DNA from: Odobenus rosmarus divergens
Taxonomy: Eukaryota; Chordata; Mammalia; Carnivora; Odobenidae
Direction of reading: 5' to 3'
Assembly (NCBI RefSeq): GCF_000321225.1
Contig: NW_004450276.1
Location: 714,300 to 778,299 of the forward strand
DNA: 64,000 nucleotides
Below the pieces are notes generated by a model that did not search any database, was not told where the DNA came from, and saw only the letters and a list, made by a program, of their open reading frames with translations. This document shows, piece after piece, positions 34,880 to 47,406 of this stretch (positions are counted from its first letter, which is position 1; each line of letters opens with the position of its first letter). A program made the translations under genes and the position numbers.

Positions 34880-35083
34880 AAGGTGTGGTGGTGTACTGAC
34901 ATCGACCAAAGTGGGTTCTAGTCCTGGCCGGGCACAAGGTACTTCTCTTCTGGCTCTGTTTCGTCATCTGGAATTGGAGGAGACAATGATCCTACCACAT
35001 GTAGGTTGTTCTAAAAATCAAGCAAGATAACATATACGCATCACCTAGAGTAGCAGCATTGGCCTCAGGAAACTCTACCCATT
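34880..35083 (+). repeat. MIR-like SINE
   Basis: gggttctagtcctggccggg, ggctctgtttcgtcatctgg and aaatcaagcaagataacata follow MIR order. Confidence 0.6.
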
Positions 35084-35107
35084 ATCATCATCATCATCAT
35101 CATCATT
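35084..35107 (+). repeat. (ATC)n microsatellite
   Basis: Eight uninterrupted atc units. Confidence 0.95.
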
Positions 35108-35699
35108 ATTAAAGGTTTACCTTCCTTTCAGATGACACCTGGAGATTCTTCCCATTTGAGTCCCCATCCTCTTTCTCCCAGAATTCAGGATAAAATGAAT
35201 TGAATACAGTGTACTTCTTAAAGGAATTACTCTGTATCACGACAACTGTTCCTAGCGCTGTTTTTGTGGACAGATGCCCTCACTTTGACTAAGCCAGCTG
35301 CTATAGGAGGTGCTAAGACCAGTTCAAGCGCTACTATTCCGTACAGACTCTGCAAAGACGAGAAACCTCAGGCCCAGGGACCTGAAACAGTGGAGAAACA
35401 AACCCAAAGTTGCTTTGTATTCAGAATGATGATCCAAATCCTGTTCGAGATACTAAATTGCCAGTGCAGCCCTCTGATTAGTAATCCTTGGAGAAAACTA
35501 AAATCGCTCCTAAAGCCTCCATGTTCCAGGCTTTTCTGTAAGACCTGCGATCCTGGGGAAATGCAGCCACTTCCTTTCCCCTTGGGGGATCTAGCCCCTA
35601 GTCCTTTTCCTGCCAGGACATTTGGGGGTACCTACAATAGACTCTTAGGCAGAGAAAGTGGGCTCCCAGCTCAGCCGCTGAACGGATCCTGCAGCTACC
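35108..35699. other. Unassigned sequence upstream of CpG-rich segment
   Basis: A 180-codon plus frame (35264-35806) opens here, but it shows no known domain and runs into GC-rich DNA. It was not called as a gene. Confidence 0.35.
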
Positions 35700-36420
35700 A
35701 GCTCTTTGCCCGCTCCAAGGTTAGGGCAGGCCACGAGCCGGACGGCTTGCGGACTTGGCCTGGAGCCGGGCTGGGCGGGTCCTGGGCCCCGCTGGGTGTG
35801 GCGTAGGGCCAGATGGGGCGTGGCATCACGCAGGGCGTGACCTAGGCCTGGGTGGGGCGTGGCCCGGGCCCTGCGGAACTTGGCCCAGCGACCCCGGGGC
35901 GGGGAATAGACTAAGCCAGAGGGTGAAGGGGGAGGGGAGTGGGGAGACGTTAAAGGCCCGGCAAGCTGGCCCTGCTGAGGGTCCCGGGGAAGAAGGCTGC
36001 GCGTGGCGAGCGGAGGGAAGGTGCGCGGGAGCCGGAGCGGGCGCTGGAGCTGTGGGCAGGGTAGGAAGAGCGAGGTCCGCCAGGAGCCGCTGCGGCCGGG
36101 GTCCTTTCGCTTTAATAATCCCTGCGGAGAGCCCCCGCAGAGGTCCCCCTGGGGAAGGGAGGTTTAAAGCAGCCGCGCTTTGGCAAGCTGCGGCGTTTCC
36201 CCAGATGTGCAGGGGAAGCTGCAAAGACCGGGATCGCGAGGCCGCGCGAAGCCCAGGAGCCTGGCCTGGGCTTAGAAGCAGCTGGTAGCCCCAAAGTCTA
36301 AAGTCCAGCGAAGCCTGGCTTGAAACCTGAGGCCGAGAGTCCCGCGCGGAGCGAGGCCCGAGGGCCCTGCGTGGCGCGAGCTCAGTGTTGCTCGACAGAA
36401 ATGCGCCGAAGTTGTCCTCC
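35700..36420. promoter_or_regulatory. CpG-island-like segment
   Basis: About 700 bp with many CpG dinucleotides and high GC in an otherwise AT-rich window. Two exact GGGGCGTGGC motifs (35815-35824, 35854-35863) and similar ggcgtg/gggcggg neighbours form Sp/KLF-like G-rich boxes. There is no TATA box and no recognised first exon. It could be a promoter of an unidentified transcript, in either direction, or a distal CpG-rich element. Long open frames here are products of stop-poor GC-rich sequence. Confidence 0.55.
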
Positions 36421-37134
36421 GGCAGCTGCGCTGGGCTGGGGGCATCTCTTGCATATTCATTCTGCTTTGATAAGCTTTGAAGTCATACCTCTCAGCTTTG
36501 GGCCTCGGCTTGCCCTTTATTTTGCCGTCTCATGGTTCTTCTATCATAAAGATACTCCAAACACACTTAGGTGCGCCTGCCTTGTGGATAAGAGCGCGGT
36601 ATTTACAGCCTCAGTTTTGTGATATTTGTGAAGACGCCTCGGGTGCAGTGACACCTCCGAGGGGAACACACTTATAGAGAGGAGAGCTTCTGTAGCAGGG
36701 GTGTACAGCAGTTATCCTAAAGGCCTGATGTAATTCCGGAAATAACTAACTCCCTTTAAAAAGAAATCTCCGTGCACACTGCAAAGAAAAAGAGATTAGA
36801 CAACTTGCACTTGATAGCAAGGCAGCAACTTAATTTTGAAGAGGATAAATCGAACACAAAATTCACAGCGTGCTACTTTATGAAATTATGTTTTTCATTT
36901 GTGGAGCCTAGATGTTGTCTTATTGTTATAAAAGTTACTAAAATATCTGTAATATAGATTTGGGGCATAAAAAAGCAAAATGCATTTTATTTCCATTCCT
37001 TGATCTCAGAGTCATAATAGGAATACCCAAAGCTATGTGTGTGTGTGTGTGTGTGTGTGTATTTATGCCAGTTAGTAAAAGCAAATCACCAGGGGTCTTC
37101 TTTGAGCTCTGTGCACCCTAACACTGCTCTATGA
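36421..37134. other. Unassigned sequence with (TG)n
   Basis: A (TG)n tract at 37036-37060. No gene recognised downstream of the CpG-rich segment. Confidence 0.4.
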
Positions 37135-37255
37135 CAGTTCTAATGTTACAGAGGGGGAAGGTAAGGCACAGAAGGGTAAGCCACACTGTTGGAAAATTTA
37201 GAAAAAGATTCATGTCTAACTCCAAAACCTGTGCTCCGACCACTTAGCCACCCTG
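37135..37255 (-). repeat. MIR-like SINE
   Basis: gggggaaggtaaggcacaga, ctaactccaaaacctgtgct and ccgaccacttagccaccctg are the reverse MIR pattern. Confidence 0.65.
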
Positions 37256-37359
37256 TATTTGTGTTTTTCACAAGTCTGCCCCTGTCCTACAGGAACTAAA
37301 GGTACTCTGGTAGAGGGGGGCAGGAAGCAAGGTGGCTGGCTTAAAGAACTCTGAGGACC

Positions 37360-37450
37360 CATGAGTGGAACCTAATTCTGCTTCTGATTCCAGGTCTGCA
37401 ACTTTGTACAAGTTCCTTATCTTTTCTGGCATGTAAGAGTAATTGATCTC
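37360..37450 (+). repeat. MIR-like fragment
   Basis: cctaattctgcttctgattc and tctgcaactttgtacaagtt, in MIR order. Confidence 0.45.
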
Positions 37451-37569
37451 TAGGTCTCTACTACATCGAAAAACCTATAGATTTGTGAAAACAAGATTCT
37501 GCTTCTACCACTTAATGATATTTTTGGTTACACTTGGTGTCAAAATTACAGGGTGGTCAGGAAAGATTG

Positions 37570-38170
37570 GCTTATCCATTCAATAAATGTGTATTGTATA
37601 GCTGGACACGCACTGGGGCGGCTACGATACAGAACAGGACAGATGAGGATTCTAGCCTCTAGGAGTCTATATTCTGGTTGGAGGCAGAAACAAAGAAACA
37701 ACCAACAAACAAATTAATTAACCAACAGCTACAACTTGTAAACACAGGGCTGTGATAAAGGAAAATGGAGTAGGCGGGGGCGGGGCACTTTGCCTGTGGT
37801 GGCGAAAAGGAGTCCTCACCAAGACCTTCTGATTTAGAAGGATGAGAAGGACCTAGTGATGTTCATTACTTTCAGTGGGACCTGCTTGGGCAATGGAGCC
37901 ATGAAGGAACTTAGCATGTTCTAGAAGTTGCCAGAACGTCTTTGTGACTGGAGCTTGGGCGACTGGTTCAAGATGAAGTTGGAAGACAGGGTGGCACCAG
38001 GTCATGCAGGGCTTTGTGCAGCCTGGTAAGCTCTCCAGATTGTCATCTAACAGCAATGGGAAGCCCCTGAAGGGCGGTGGGCAGGGGAGCGCCATGGAGG
38101 TGGCTATGATGTAGCCCAGACGAAAGATGGTGGTAACTCAGGCTCAGGTAGCGGCAGTAGAGCCAGAGAA
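37570..38170 (+). repeat. Ancient mammalian repeat, unnamed
   Basis: Blocks ccagaacgtctttgtgactg, ggtcatgcagggctttgtgc, gcaatgggaagcccctgaag, then gcccagacgaaagatggtgg, fit an old dispersed family I know only by pattern. Related text lies at 57150-57850. Confidence 0.45.
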
Positions 38171-38184
38171 TGTGGAATCCTCAA

Positions 38185-38440
38185 CTGCCACTTTACCGGT
38201 TGGGCCTTCCTGACAACCGTATTTAAAATAACATTCTAACACCCCTCGAGCCCCCTGGCATTCCCATCCTTCCTTTCCTTTCGTTCTCCTGCATACAACT
38301 TATTCCCATATGACATACTATATATTTTGTTTATGAATTCTTTACTCCTTCCTGTAAGAATGTCAACTACATGAGGGCGGGGTTGGCATATTTTATTTAT
38401 CGCTGTTTCTCCAGCACCTGATGCTGCGCCTTATGCAAAG
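38185..38440 (+). repeat. L2 3'-end fragment
   Basis: tactccttcctgtaagaatg, tcaactacatgagggcgggg and cgctgtttctccagcacctg, in L2 3'-end order. Confidence 0.7.
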
Positions 38441-38694
38441 TGGGCTCTTAATCCATTTTGTTGTAGGGATGGATTTGATGAATGCTTTGGATTTTGATTC
38501 TGTAGAACTTGCTGATGAATGGGAGGTGGTAGTGAAAGATAAGGAGAAGCCAAGGATGTTTCTCAAGATGCTGGCTCAGAAACTGGGCAGATGTAGATGT
38601 TAATTAATAAGAGGAAGGCCAGGGAAAGAACAAATTGGGAATTGGGGTAGGGGAGATAGAAATTTCCATTTGGTGCATATTAAATCTGTGATGT

Positions 38695-39253
38695 GTGGAA
38701 TAGTTACCTATTACCACATTTAAAGAATTACCCTAAAATTTAGCAGATTAAAACAACAGCCATTTGTTATTTCAGTTTCTGTGGGTCTGGAATTTGGGCA
38801 TGGCATGGTTGGGTTTGTTCTGGCTCAGAGTCTCTCATAATGTTACAGTCAACCCATCAGCCAGGGCTATGCTCATCTCAAGGCTTGACTGGAGCCGTAA
38901 GTTCTGCTTTTAGCTTCTTCACATGGCTGTTGACAGATTTCAGCTGGCTGTTGGCCAGAGACTGCAGTTCCTTACCATATGGACCTCTCCATAGGGCTAC
39001 TCATGATGTGGCTTCCCCCAGGGCAAATGTTCCAAGAGGGAAAGAGAACCCAAGGTAGAAGCCAGTCTTTTTTTAAAAAAAAAAAAACTGATCTCAGAAG
39101 GAGCATACTGTCACTTCTGTTGTTTGCTGTTGATTACAAAGACCAACCCTGGTGCAGTGTGTGTGTGGGGGGGGGCAGGGAGGGGAACAACACAGGGGTG
39201 TGAATACCGGGAAGGATGGAGTTTTTGGGTGCCATTGTAGCATCTGCCTTACC
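38695..39253 (+). repeat. Ancient LTR-like repeat, family B
   Basis: gttacctattaccacattta, gcagattaaaacaacagcca and tctggctcagagtctctcat are followed by a tggacctctccatagggcta block, and near the end gtgtgaataccgggaaggat. Broadly complete and in order. Poly-A and G-rich runs have expanded inside. Confidence 0.65.
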
Positions 39254-40593
39254 CCAAGGTCTATGAGATGTTCAAGGGGAAATGTCATATAGGCTGGTGA
39301 GTATATTCTACTGCAGCTCACGGAGAGATCTGGGCTACAGATAATTACTGGGGAGTCGTTAATGACATATATGAAGCTGTTGGAAGTGTATAACAGGACC
39401 CGGGGAGAGAATATAGGTAGAGAAGGGCAGAGGAACCTGGACCCAGTACCCAAGAGCCCAGTGCTTAGAGGTCACTCTCGGAATTAAGCTTGAAGACAAA
39501 ATAATGAACTGTATAACATAGGAAGAACTACCAACCTTGGAAGATGCCCATTCTTCCTTCCATATGCTTTATAGCGTTTACCATATGAGGAGTCTTTCTC
39601 CTCAAATGTCTTAAATAGCCCAGTGAGCCATCCAGTAACAATGGGAAAATTAATTCCTTGTGTCCTGCTCAGTAGCCCTATGAACTTCACTGTTAATAGA
39701 AGGACCTAAGATGGTTGAATATATTTTTTACACACCAAATGTTCTCTAGGGTATATTTTCAGTAGTCCAAGTTTTTCTAAAAAGACTTTCATTTTTTCTA
39801 AAAAAGCCTCTCATTCATAGACATCCTCCCTCACTTAAAAAAAAAAAAAGGAAGAAGGAGAAAAATAAAATACCTGCGCCCACCTGGCCACCTGGCCTAA
39901 ACTGGCTCTGTGGTTCTGAGTGCCCATTCATGAAGCAGTATCTGCCTGAGTCCACGTGCTTCTGCCTGCTCTGCATGGGAGTTGCGAGTCATATCCATCT
40001 CTCTGTTCCTTTCCAGCGAGCTATGGCCATGTGACTTGCTTTGGCCAACGAAATGTAAGTGGAGTGACATGTCACTTCTGGGTAGATGCTTTAAGAGCCA
40101 GTGAGAGATCTGTCACACTTTCTTTCCCTCTGCCAGAGTGACCACCAATTTTCTAGATAGTGGCTGTTCTGTCAGCTTGGACATGACAGGAGGACGTGGA
40201 GCAGTGCCCCCTGTTGACCTGTGTTAGGCAGGTAGTGAGAGCTAGAGATAAGCTTTTGTTATGTTTATGCCCCAAGATTTGGTTGATTTGTTTGTTACCA
40301 CAGCAGAAACTAGCCTATCCTGACTATCGGACTCAGGGAAGAGCTGAGCCACATGTGTCCAGAGATTACTGATCTCCAGTTTACCAGACACCATGGAAGC
40401 CTAAGAGGGAAGGCTTGCTGTAGTGAGTAGTGCTCCCCTTGCTGTTGGGGAGACAGCAGGCATACTTGTTTCCACAATACTGAACTCAGCTTCATGATTT
40501 TAATCAAAGGGGGCAAAATGGCATTTAGGTGTTTAATTACACCCTGTAAGGGCAGCCATTGTTAAAATGTAAAATACAGAAAGGCTCAATGCT
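39254..40593. other. Unassigned sequence
   Basis: No gene or repeat recognised. A poly-A run sits near 39837-39850. Confidence 0.35.
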
Positions 40594-40799
40594 GGGGTGC
40601 CTGAGTGGCCCAGTCAGGTAAGCATCTGCCTTCGGTTCAGGTCATGATCCTGGGGTCCTGGGATCGAGCCCCACATCGGGCTCCCTGCTGAGCGGGGAAT
40701 CTGCTTCTCCCTCTCCCTCTGCCCCTCCCCCTGCTCATGCTCTCTCTCTCTCGTGCTCTCTCTCTCCAATAAATAAATAAAATCTTAAAAAAAAAAAAA
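40594..40799 (+). mobile_element. CAN-SINE
   Basis: Head ggggtgcctgagtggcccag, tRNA-like body, CT-rich part, (aaat)n and a poly-A tail. No target duplication was identified. Confidence 0.9.
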
Positions 40800-41741
40800 G
40801 ATGATGATGATTCTTCCCAAATGTGATTATCCATGGATGCATTTCAGAAATGATCTTGTCACCAAAGGACATTTGAAATGTGTCATCCATAAGCATTTTT
40901 TTAAAGCAGCTTCGATGATTTTAAATATGGTTTCCTGGCTATCTTATTTTTGAGCTAAGAGCATTAGACCTAGGTTTTGCTCTCAATGTCCCAGAGGCAA
41001 TGTGTTCACACTTCTACTCTGAATTAAACAGAAGCGAAGCACGGAACATTTTGCTTTGGGCAGAGCCATGCTGCATTCTTAGGGATGTTGGCTATAAATC
41101 CATTCTCCCTAGAGGTTAACAATCAAAGTTCTCCCCCTCTCTTACTCAGACGAGTGATATGATGATGATAAATTGCTTGGACATGACTGCCCCAAGCACT
41201 AGTGTGATGAATTATGTTGTTGAGGGCATGACCACAGATTCTCCATTGTCAGTCTGCAACATTGAATATTGGCAGGATTCATAAATAGCCTTCTGCCAAT
41301 TTTGGTCATCGCTTTGCATATTAAGTTCTCTGTTTTCACGGTCATGGTTCTTAGTTCTTAATCAACTCTGTCTTTCCCTGAATTCACTTAACTAATCAAC
41401 GTTTTGTTTTTTTTTTCTGTTCCCTACTCACTAAATGGATGGGGTGTTCTCATAGTTGTGTTCGGTAAACATTGAGGCTTTCTTCACAGAAACTGTTAGA
41501 ATAGTAATTATTAGTCCTTTTCACTAAATCCAGAGTAATAACAGCTTATCTTTAAGTGGCTTAATTGGGTAATTATTTAGTGTTTGAAAAGCACTTTGAG
41601 GAGAATATTGGTAAATATTGTTGTGAATATAATGCTCCTTTGTGTAATTCCAAGTCCACTGCAACCAAAAACCCCTTAGTATTCCTGTGTAGTGACAATG
41701 ATTTCTTAATATTGCTTACTATTTTCAAAATTATATATGTA
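40800..41741. other. Unassigned sequence
   Basis: No gene or named repeat recognised. A poly-T run lies near 41405-41416. Confidence 0.35.
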
Positions 41742-41955
41742 CTGATTTTTTTTTTTTTTTTTTTTGAGAGAGAGAGAGAGAAAGCCTGGGCGAGGGGCAG
41801 AGGGAGATGAAGACAGAGAGAATCTTAAGCAGGCTCCACGCCTGGTGTGGAGCCAGATGCGGAACTTGAACTCACGACCCTGAGATCATGACCTGAGCCA
41901 AAATCAAGAATCAGATGCTTAACTGACTGAGCCATGCAGGTGTCCCCTGATTTTT
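41742..41955 (-). mobile_element. CAN-SINE with short TSD
   Basis: The element at 41751-41946 begins with a long poly-T run and GA repeats and ends in agccatgcaggtgtcccc. The duplication ctgattttt (41742-41750, 41947-41955) is short. Confidence 0.9.
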
Positions 41956-42390
41956 GAAATATTTAAATTATTTTCATAAACTCAAGTTATCATGTTTATA
42001 ATGTCACATTTCTACATGTCTTGTCTATTATATTCGTTATATATCTGAAAAGTTCGATGTTATTAGTCTTGCTCTCTAAGGTTTGGAGGAAATATAAAGC
42101 CCAGCCCCCAGTTCAGGGGTATTTCACATGATACACCTGCTACAACATCTTTGTGTGGTATCTGCTTAACTTTTTAGCAAGCTACCTATTATACCCTGAC
42201 AAATAACTGAAATAAATAACTCTGTGTTCATACACCTGATTGTCATCAAAATTTGTCACAAAGCATCAGATTGAATCATACATGCCTGGCCAGCCCTTTC
42301 AACAAAGTTTCTACTCTGTAGACCCAGATCCCCCCAGGTGTAATTAAAGGCCACCTCTGTAGCTTGGATTAGGCGACCTCCATTCCTGAT
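41956..42390. other. Unassigned sequence
   Basis: Nothing recognised. Confidence 0.35.
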
Positions 42391-42740
42391 GGTATTAGTT
42401 TGCTAGGGTTGCCATAACAAAATATCACCGGCTGGGTGACTTAGACAGCAGATATTTATTTTCTCACAATTCTGGAAGCTGAAAGACCAAGATCAAAGTG
42501 TTGGTAGATTTGGTCTCTTATGAGGCCTCTCTTGGCTTGCTGGTAGCTGGCTCCTCCGTGTGTCCTCCCGTGGACTTCCCTTTGTCTATGTTTTCTAATC
42601 TCTGCTCATAACTACATAATGTAGTTAATGTAATTACCTCTTTAAAGGCCCTGTGTCCATACCCAGTTACATGCTGAGGTACTGGAGGTTAAGACTCCAG
42701 CATATAAGGTGGGGGGAACACAATTCAGTCCATACTACTG
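42391..42740 (-). repeat. MLT1-like LTR (ERVL-MaLR)
   Basis: Reverse-complement order of an MLT1 solo LTR: ggtattagtttgctagggtt, gccataacaaaatatcaccg, ctcacaattctggaagctga, ctctttaaaggccctgtgtc and ggggggaacacaattcagtc. This is an ancient endogenous-retrovirus-like LTR with no internal coding region. Confidence 0.75.
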
Positions 42741-43589
42741 AACTGTAATAATAATGGTCTCTGGAAACTACCAGTTTTGGAATTATTTTCATTGATTATC
42801 AAATTTGAGCAACCAGGTGATGACTACAAGTCTTTGGAGGGTCTACTCAGCCTAGGAACTTCTTAACATTACTTGGAGGAGAGCTTTATGCTTGTGACTT
42901 AAAACAATGAAGTAATTAGATAAAAATTGTAGCAACATGATTACATGAATCCTATGTACTTTATTAAGTGGTTAACATAAAATATACATAATTAAGTATA
43001 CCTTGCCATCTGAACTACCACCATCCAGATATTTGTTATAACTCACCAATATTTTTCCTCAGAATTTCCTCTTTGAACCAGCAACTTGCTAATATCAGTC
43101 CACATATTGTGCCATCAAAAAGGGCAACAGCACGTAGAGGACACTGTGGTCCTATAGCTCAGATCTCCCCCCTAGAGGGCAACATCTTGTGCTCACATTG
43201 TTAAATGTGTTACGCATTGTTGCCTTCATGTCATCAACTGAAAATGTCTAAGAGAGATGATAAGCGTAAGAAGCTAGTAAAGCTCTTATATTTGAAAAAA
43301 TATTGGGAATGTGAAAGCATCCAATACCTCAGTTTGACTATCACCTGTCTACATCTACCGTGGGTCCTAGAGTTGTTTCTGGAAAGCTTTACAGTATGCC
43401 TTCAGAATAGAATAATTGTGTTTTTTTTTTTAATTCTAAAAAAAGTCTTTTGCAGTTAATTAATTGCCAGAAATCCTTAGAAGATTGTTATATGGGTCAT
43501 AAGAATATATTAGTAATATTTGGAATAACTGGTTGGTGGTTTTGAATGAGCTGTGAAACATTAATTTTCCCCTTAAAAACTTCTTTTAT
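42741..43589. other. Unassigned AT-rich sequence
   Basis: The 84-codon frame at 43205-43459 resembles no known protein. No gene called. Confidence 0.35.
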
Positions 43590-43715
43590 TGGAATCTATT
43601 GTTGAAGCTGGGTGATAGATACCTAGAGGTTCATTATACTATTCTCTCCACATATGCAAGCTTTTGAAAGTGCCGACATTAAAAAGTTAAAATGAAATAA
43701 GTAAAAAAAAAAAAA
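43590..43715 (+). mobile_element. Old L1 3'-end fragment
   Basis: ttgaagctgggtgatagata, gaggttcattatactattct and aaaaagttaaaatgaaataa fit an L1M 3' end, followed by a poly-A run. Confidence 0.5.
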
Positions 43716-45289
43716 AATGAATGTAATACATAACCTCCTGCAATGCAAACTTTGGTACCCATCATGTTTTCAGGGAGAAATTACATTTGAATAATGAGCT
43801 ATGCATGCATATGTAAGACAATACATGTGTAAGTAGAGTGTGGTTTTTACTGCCAATCACTCCATAGAAAAGTATTGTTGATACCCTTATCCAGAAAGGC
43901 TACAAGAGAGTCTTTGCTAATTTTGACCTAGATAATTTGACACGTTTTTATTTATCACTCCCTGGTGTATGGCATATCTATCACTTCATGAGTCTGCCCT
44001 TCTACCAGTCATAGAGCTGCTCAGGCTGCATTTTCTCCAAGTTGAGTCTTTAACTTCAGACACTTTCCATTTACAGTTGCACAAGTCCATTTCACACGCA
44101 AATTCAAGAAGAGGGTGCTGGCTTCCAATGCACCATGCCTGGCGAATGCCCTCTGCCTAGTACTTTCTATAAAAATGTCCTCTGCTACCGCAGGAAGGGT
44201 CTTTCCAGGTTGCCACTAGGCAAGAAAACATCTCTGCTGAGTGTACTTCACGGACTGTTACTCCAAAGCCCTGTCTCCATCCTGTCACTGCCATTGCCCA
44301 TCCAAGTTCCTGAAGCTTCCACAGGTAGGATTAGGGACTGACCTGGGCCTCTCTCTCTCGAGTCTCACTCACATTTCTGCATAAGTCAAAGACCTGACAT
44401 TGATTCCCTTTGGCTTCTGGGTTGCTTTGAACTTGCCCCCCCCACCATGTTTTCATTCAGAGAGGTGCATCTTCAAGGTGTTCCTCTTTGTCCTGTATAA
44501 ATACTTTGGAGCAGCTTAGGGTATTAGAAGTAAAGAATCTGCTGTTTTTAGCACTGACATTACTGAGCCTTTGACCTTACAGCCATATTTGATCTGGTGG
44601 GTGTTCCAGGGGGTGGGGTGGGGGGTGGAGTTTCCTGCAACCTGCATTGCAGTGCCCCTTTTTCCCTTTTTGACATAATTCATTCCTCCCACACATTCTT
44701 TTTTCACTTTTTGTTTATCAGTGTATTTCAGTAGAAAGACCAAAATATTTCAAGCTAAGAGATCCAGGTTTAAAATGATCTTTGTGAAGATTCTATATAG
44801 TTTATTTGTTGTCTATTGAATTTCATTTAATTGTTAGATTTAAAATGTATAAAAGAACATAGACAGTTTCCAGCATTAGGGACACTTCCTGGACCTTTGC
44901 TACTACTTATTCTTGCTACGGTGATGTCAAAAGGATTAATTTCTAAATTCCTTTGCTTTTTGATAGACTAAATCAGAGTTGTAAAAGGTTTTTTTATATG
45001 GAATTTGCACAATGCATTATGTAGGGATGATGTAGTTTTTTGTGAACCTGTTTTCACTTACTTACTTTTATCTTTGTGTTAGGAATACCTCAGTAAAATA
45101 AGTTTTCATTAATTATTCTTATATAATGTAATGATTTTTATAGCATTAGCAGAAAGGAAAGTTTCTTTATCTATATGCATTTCTATACAAAGAATGATGT
45201 ATTCAACCTCAGAGTTTTATTCTATTAAAATTGGAGAACTTCCTCAGTGGCTGTACCATGTCTGACCATAATGTCTCCATCTATATTCT
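43716..45289. other. Unassigned sequence
   Basis: No gene or repeat recognised. Confidence 0.35.
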
Positions 45290-45493
45290 TGACACCACAT
45301 TATCATATTTATTTAAAGATTTTATTTATTTAATTGAGAGAGAGTGTGGCAGAGGGAGAGGGAGAAGCAGACTCTGCTGAGCAGGGAGCCCGATACGGGG
45401 CTCGATCCCAGGATCCCGGGATCATGACCTGAGCCAAAGGCAGATGCCCAACCAACTGAGCCACCCAGGTGCCCTGACACCATATATCATATT
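45290..45493 (-). mobile_element. CAN-SINE with near-perfect TSD
   Basis: The element at 45311-45474 is a reverse SINE with a short GA part. Duplications tgacaccacattatcatatt and tgacaccatatatcatatt differ slightly. Confidence 0.9.
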
Positions 45494-45820
45494 CATATCT
45501 TTAAATCAACATCATTTAAAATGATGTCAACAATTATAGGACCAGTAAAAAGGTCTGAGAGTTAAAATTGGATGACAGCTTTCTCTGCCTAATTAGAAGT
45601 CATGATTATATTTCTGATGAGTTAGGAGGATGTTACCCCCAGACCAGGAGTTAGCTCTTTAATAGGCCAGAGAAAATAAATGTGTTACAAGATATTGTAG
45701 AGATGTTAAATGCCTTTTAATTTTCACAAATTCAGCATAATATTTATCAGAATGAAAGAATTCATCACTCATTAATATTTATCAAATTGGTCAAATTTGA
45801 TTCATTCTCCTATCATTTTT
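45494..45820. other. Unassigned sequence
   Basis: AT-rich, nothing recognised. Confidence 0.35.
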
Positions 45821-46004
45821 AAAGCATGTTTGCAGGGCTCCTGGGTGGCTCAGTTGGTGCTGGGATCAAGCCCCTCTTTGGGCTTCCTGCTCAGTGGGGA
45901 GTCTGCTTCTTCCTCTCCCACTGCCCCTCCACACCACTCGTGCTCTCTCTCTCTCTCAAATAAATACATAAAATCTTAAAAAAAATAAAATAAAGCATGT
46001 TTGC
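45821..46004 (+). mobile_element. CAN-SINE with internal deletion
   Basis: The element at 45834-45991 jumps from cagttggt directly to gctgggatcaagcccc, so it lacks about 40 bp of tRNA-like body present in its relatives. The 13-bp duplication aaagcatgtttgc is identical at 45821-45833 and 45992-46004. Confidence 0.92.
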
Positions 46005-46844
46005 TATGCCCAGGTACTACCTTTTCTAATTACTTAATATTTTTCTTTAAACCCACTTTTTTACTTAAGCTTCATCCTAAACAATAATATCCATAAAATC
46101 AGAGGCTTGCAACATTTATTACTTTTATTCTAAAACACATTAAAATAAATATATGTTTAAGACATCTTAAATGCCCATATATCACCTAAAATTGGTCTGA
46201 ACCACCAGTGGGCTATATATCACACCTTCTCAAAACACTGACAAAAAAACTTTTTTTTTTACTTACCTCACTGTCCACTAAGACATAAAATGATTCTTGG
46301 CTGTAAAGTTGGCACAAAACAATTTTCAGAATAGTCTCTGTACTTGCACGCTGATAATTAGACAGTGAACACTGGATATGTATGTGTATAAGTATATATA
46401 TATATACATATATGGATATTGGATCATTTTAGCTGTTCTTTGGGAAATAGCTGAGAGTTTTCAGTTGCTTAGACACTCAGCATCATTTATTTGAGGGCTA
46501 ATAGAGCCGGGATTATTTTATACTCGCCTCTATTTTAGTCATAAGCAGTGTAGAGAGCAATAATAAAAAAAAAAGTCATAATATGGGTTGTGAGGTATTT
46601 TTATTTCATTCATCTGTTAGTAATAATCTGAAGTTTATAGTAAAGTAAATACTGTAATACAGTTTGTTCGAGAATGGTTTAGAAAAAGAATTAGAACAGT
46701 ATCAATAGGTATCTTGTTTCTTGTATAGAAATGTTCTGCCTGGTTTTCTCCTACCTTAATGTCCCCATTTATCTAATGTCTAAACAAGGTGAACTCATGG
46801 GGAGCCACTGCAGAGGTCGGTTAGAGGTCATTTACTGCCTTCTT
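46005..46844. other. Unassigned sequence with TA repeat
   Basis: (TA)n at about 46387-46413. Otherwise nothing recognised. Confidence 0.35.
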
Positions 46845-46945
46845 GCCTAGAATCATGGAATTTGTATCTGGAAAGAACTTTGGCAATCACCTTGTTTAAC
46901 TCTGTTTTATCTGGGAGGAAGCTGAGGCTCACATGCTAAGTTGGC
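46845..46945 (-). repeat. MIR-like remnant
   Basis: ctgggaggaagctgaggctc and a preceding tctggaaagaactttggcaa fit a reverse MIR. Confidence 0.4.
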
Positions 46946-47104
46946 CCAAAGACCCACTTTGGTCATATCAACTTTTTGAAACCTTTATGCTGTTGGTGAA
47001 GTTGTAGCATTTCTCCCTGTTGGGGAAATAGTGACGTGTTCATAAGAGCATTCTGTTGTCCCATCTGTGTGCATTCTTCCATTTTTGAAATATAGCAGTT
47101 CAGC

Positions 47105-47135
47105 GTTAATGTTAATATTAACATATTAACATTAA
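47105..47135. repeat. AT palindrome cluster
   Basis: Repeated gttaat/attaac blocks form overlapping inverted repeats (ttaatattaa core). Confidence 0.6.
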
Positions 47136-47406
47136 ATAGCTCCTGACTATTGTTTATATCAAATAAAAGATTAACCCTATTGAACATTATCAGGACTGTT
47201 TTCTGTTGCCTTTTAATACATTTGAATGAGAGAGGGAAACGAGGACATTTTTCTAAGCAGTCTCAAGATATATTTTGCAAAATAAATAAAATTTGTGTTC
47301 TTAGGGGGAGGACATTTGGATTTAAACATCCCATCCTTGATTTTTTGATTTTTCCTCTGTATGTCTAATGACAAAGCAAATAATAATAAACACTGGTAAT
47401 CAAAGG

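Noticed and set aside
35264..36288. Open frames of 180 and 177 codons in the CpG-rich area
   Set aside because: Stop-poor GC-rich DNA gives long frames by chance. The translations are low-complexity (Gly, Ala, Pro, Arg) with no domain, and the two strands are open equally.
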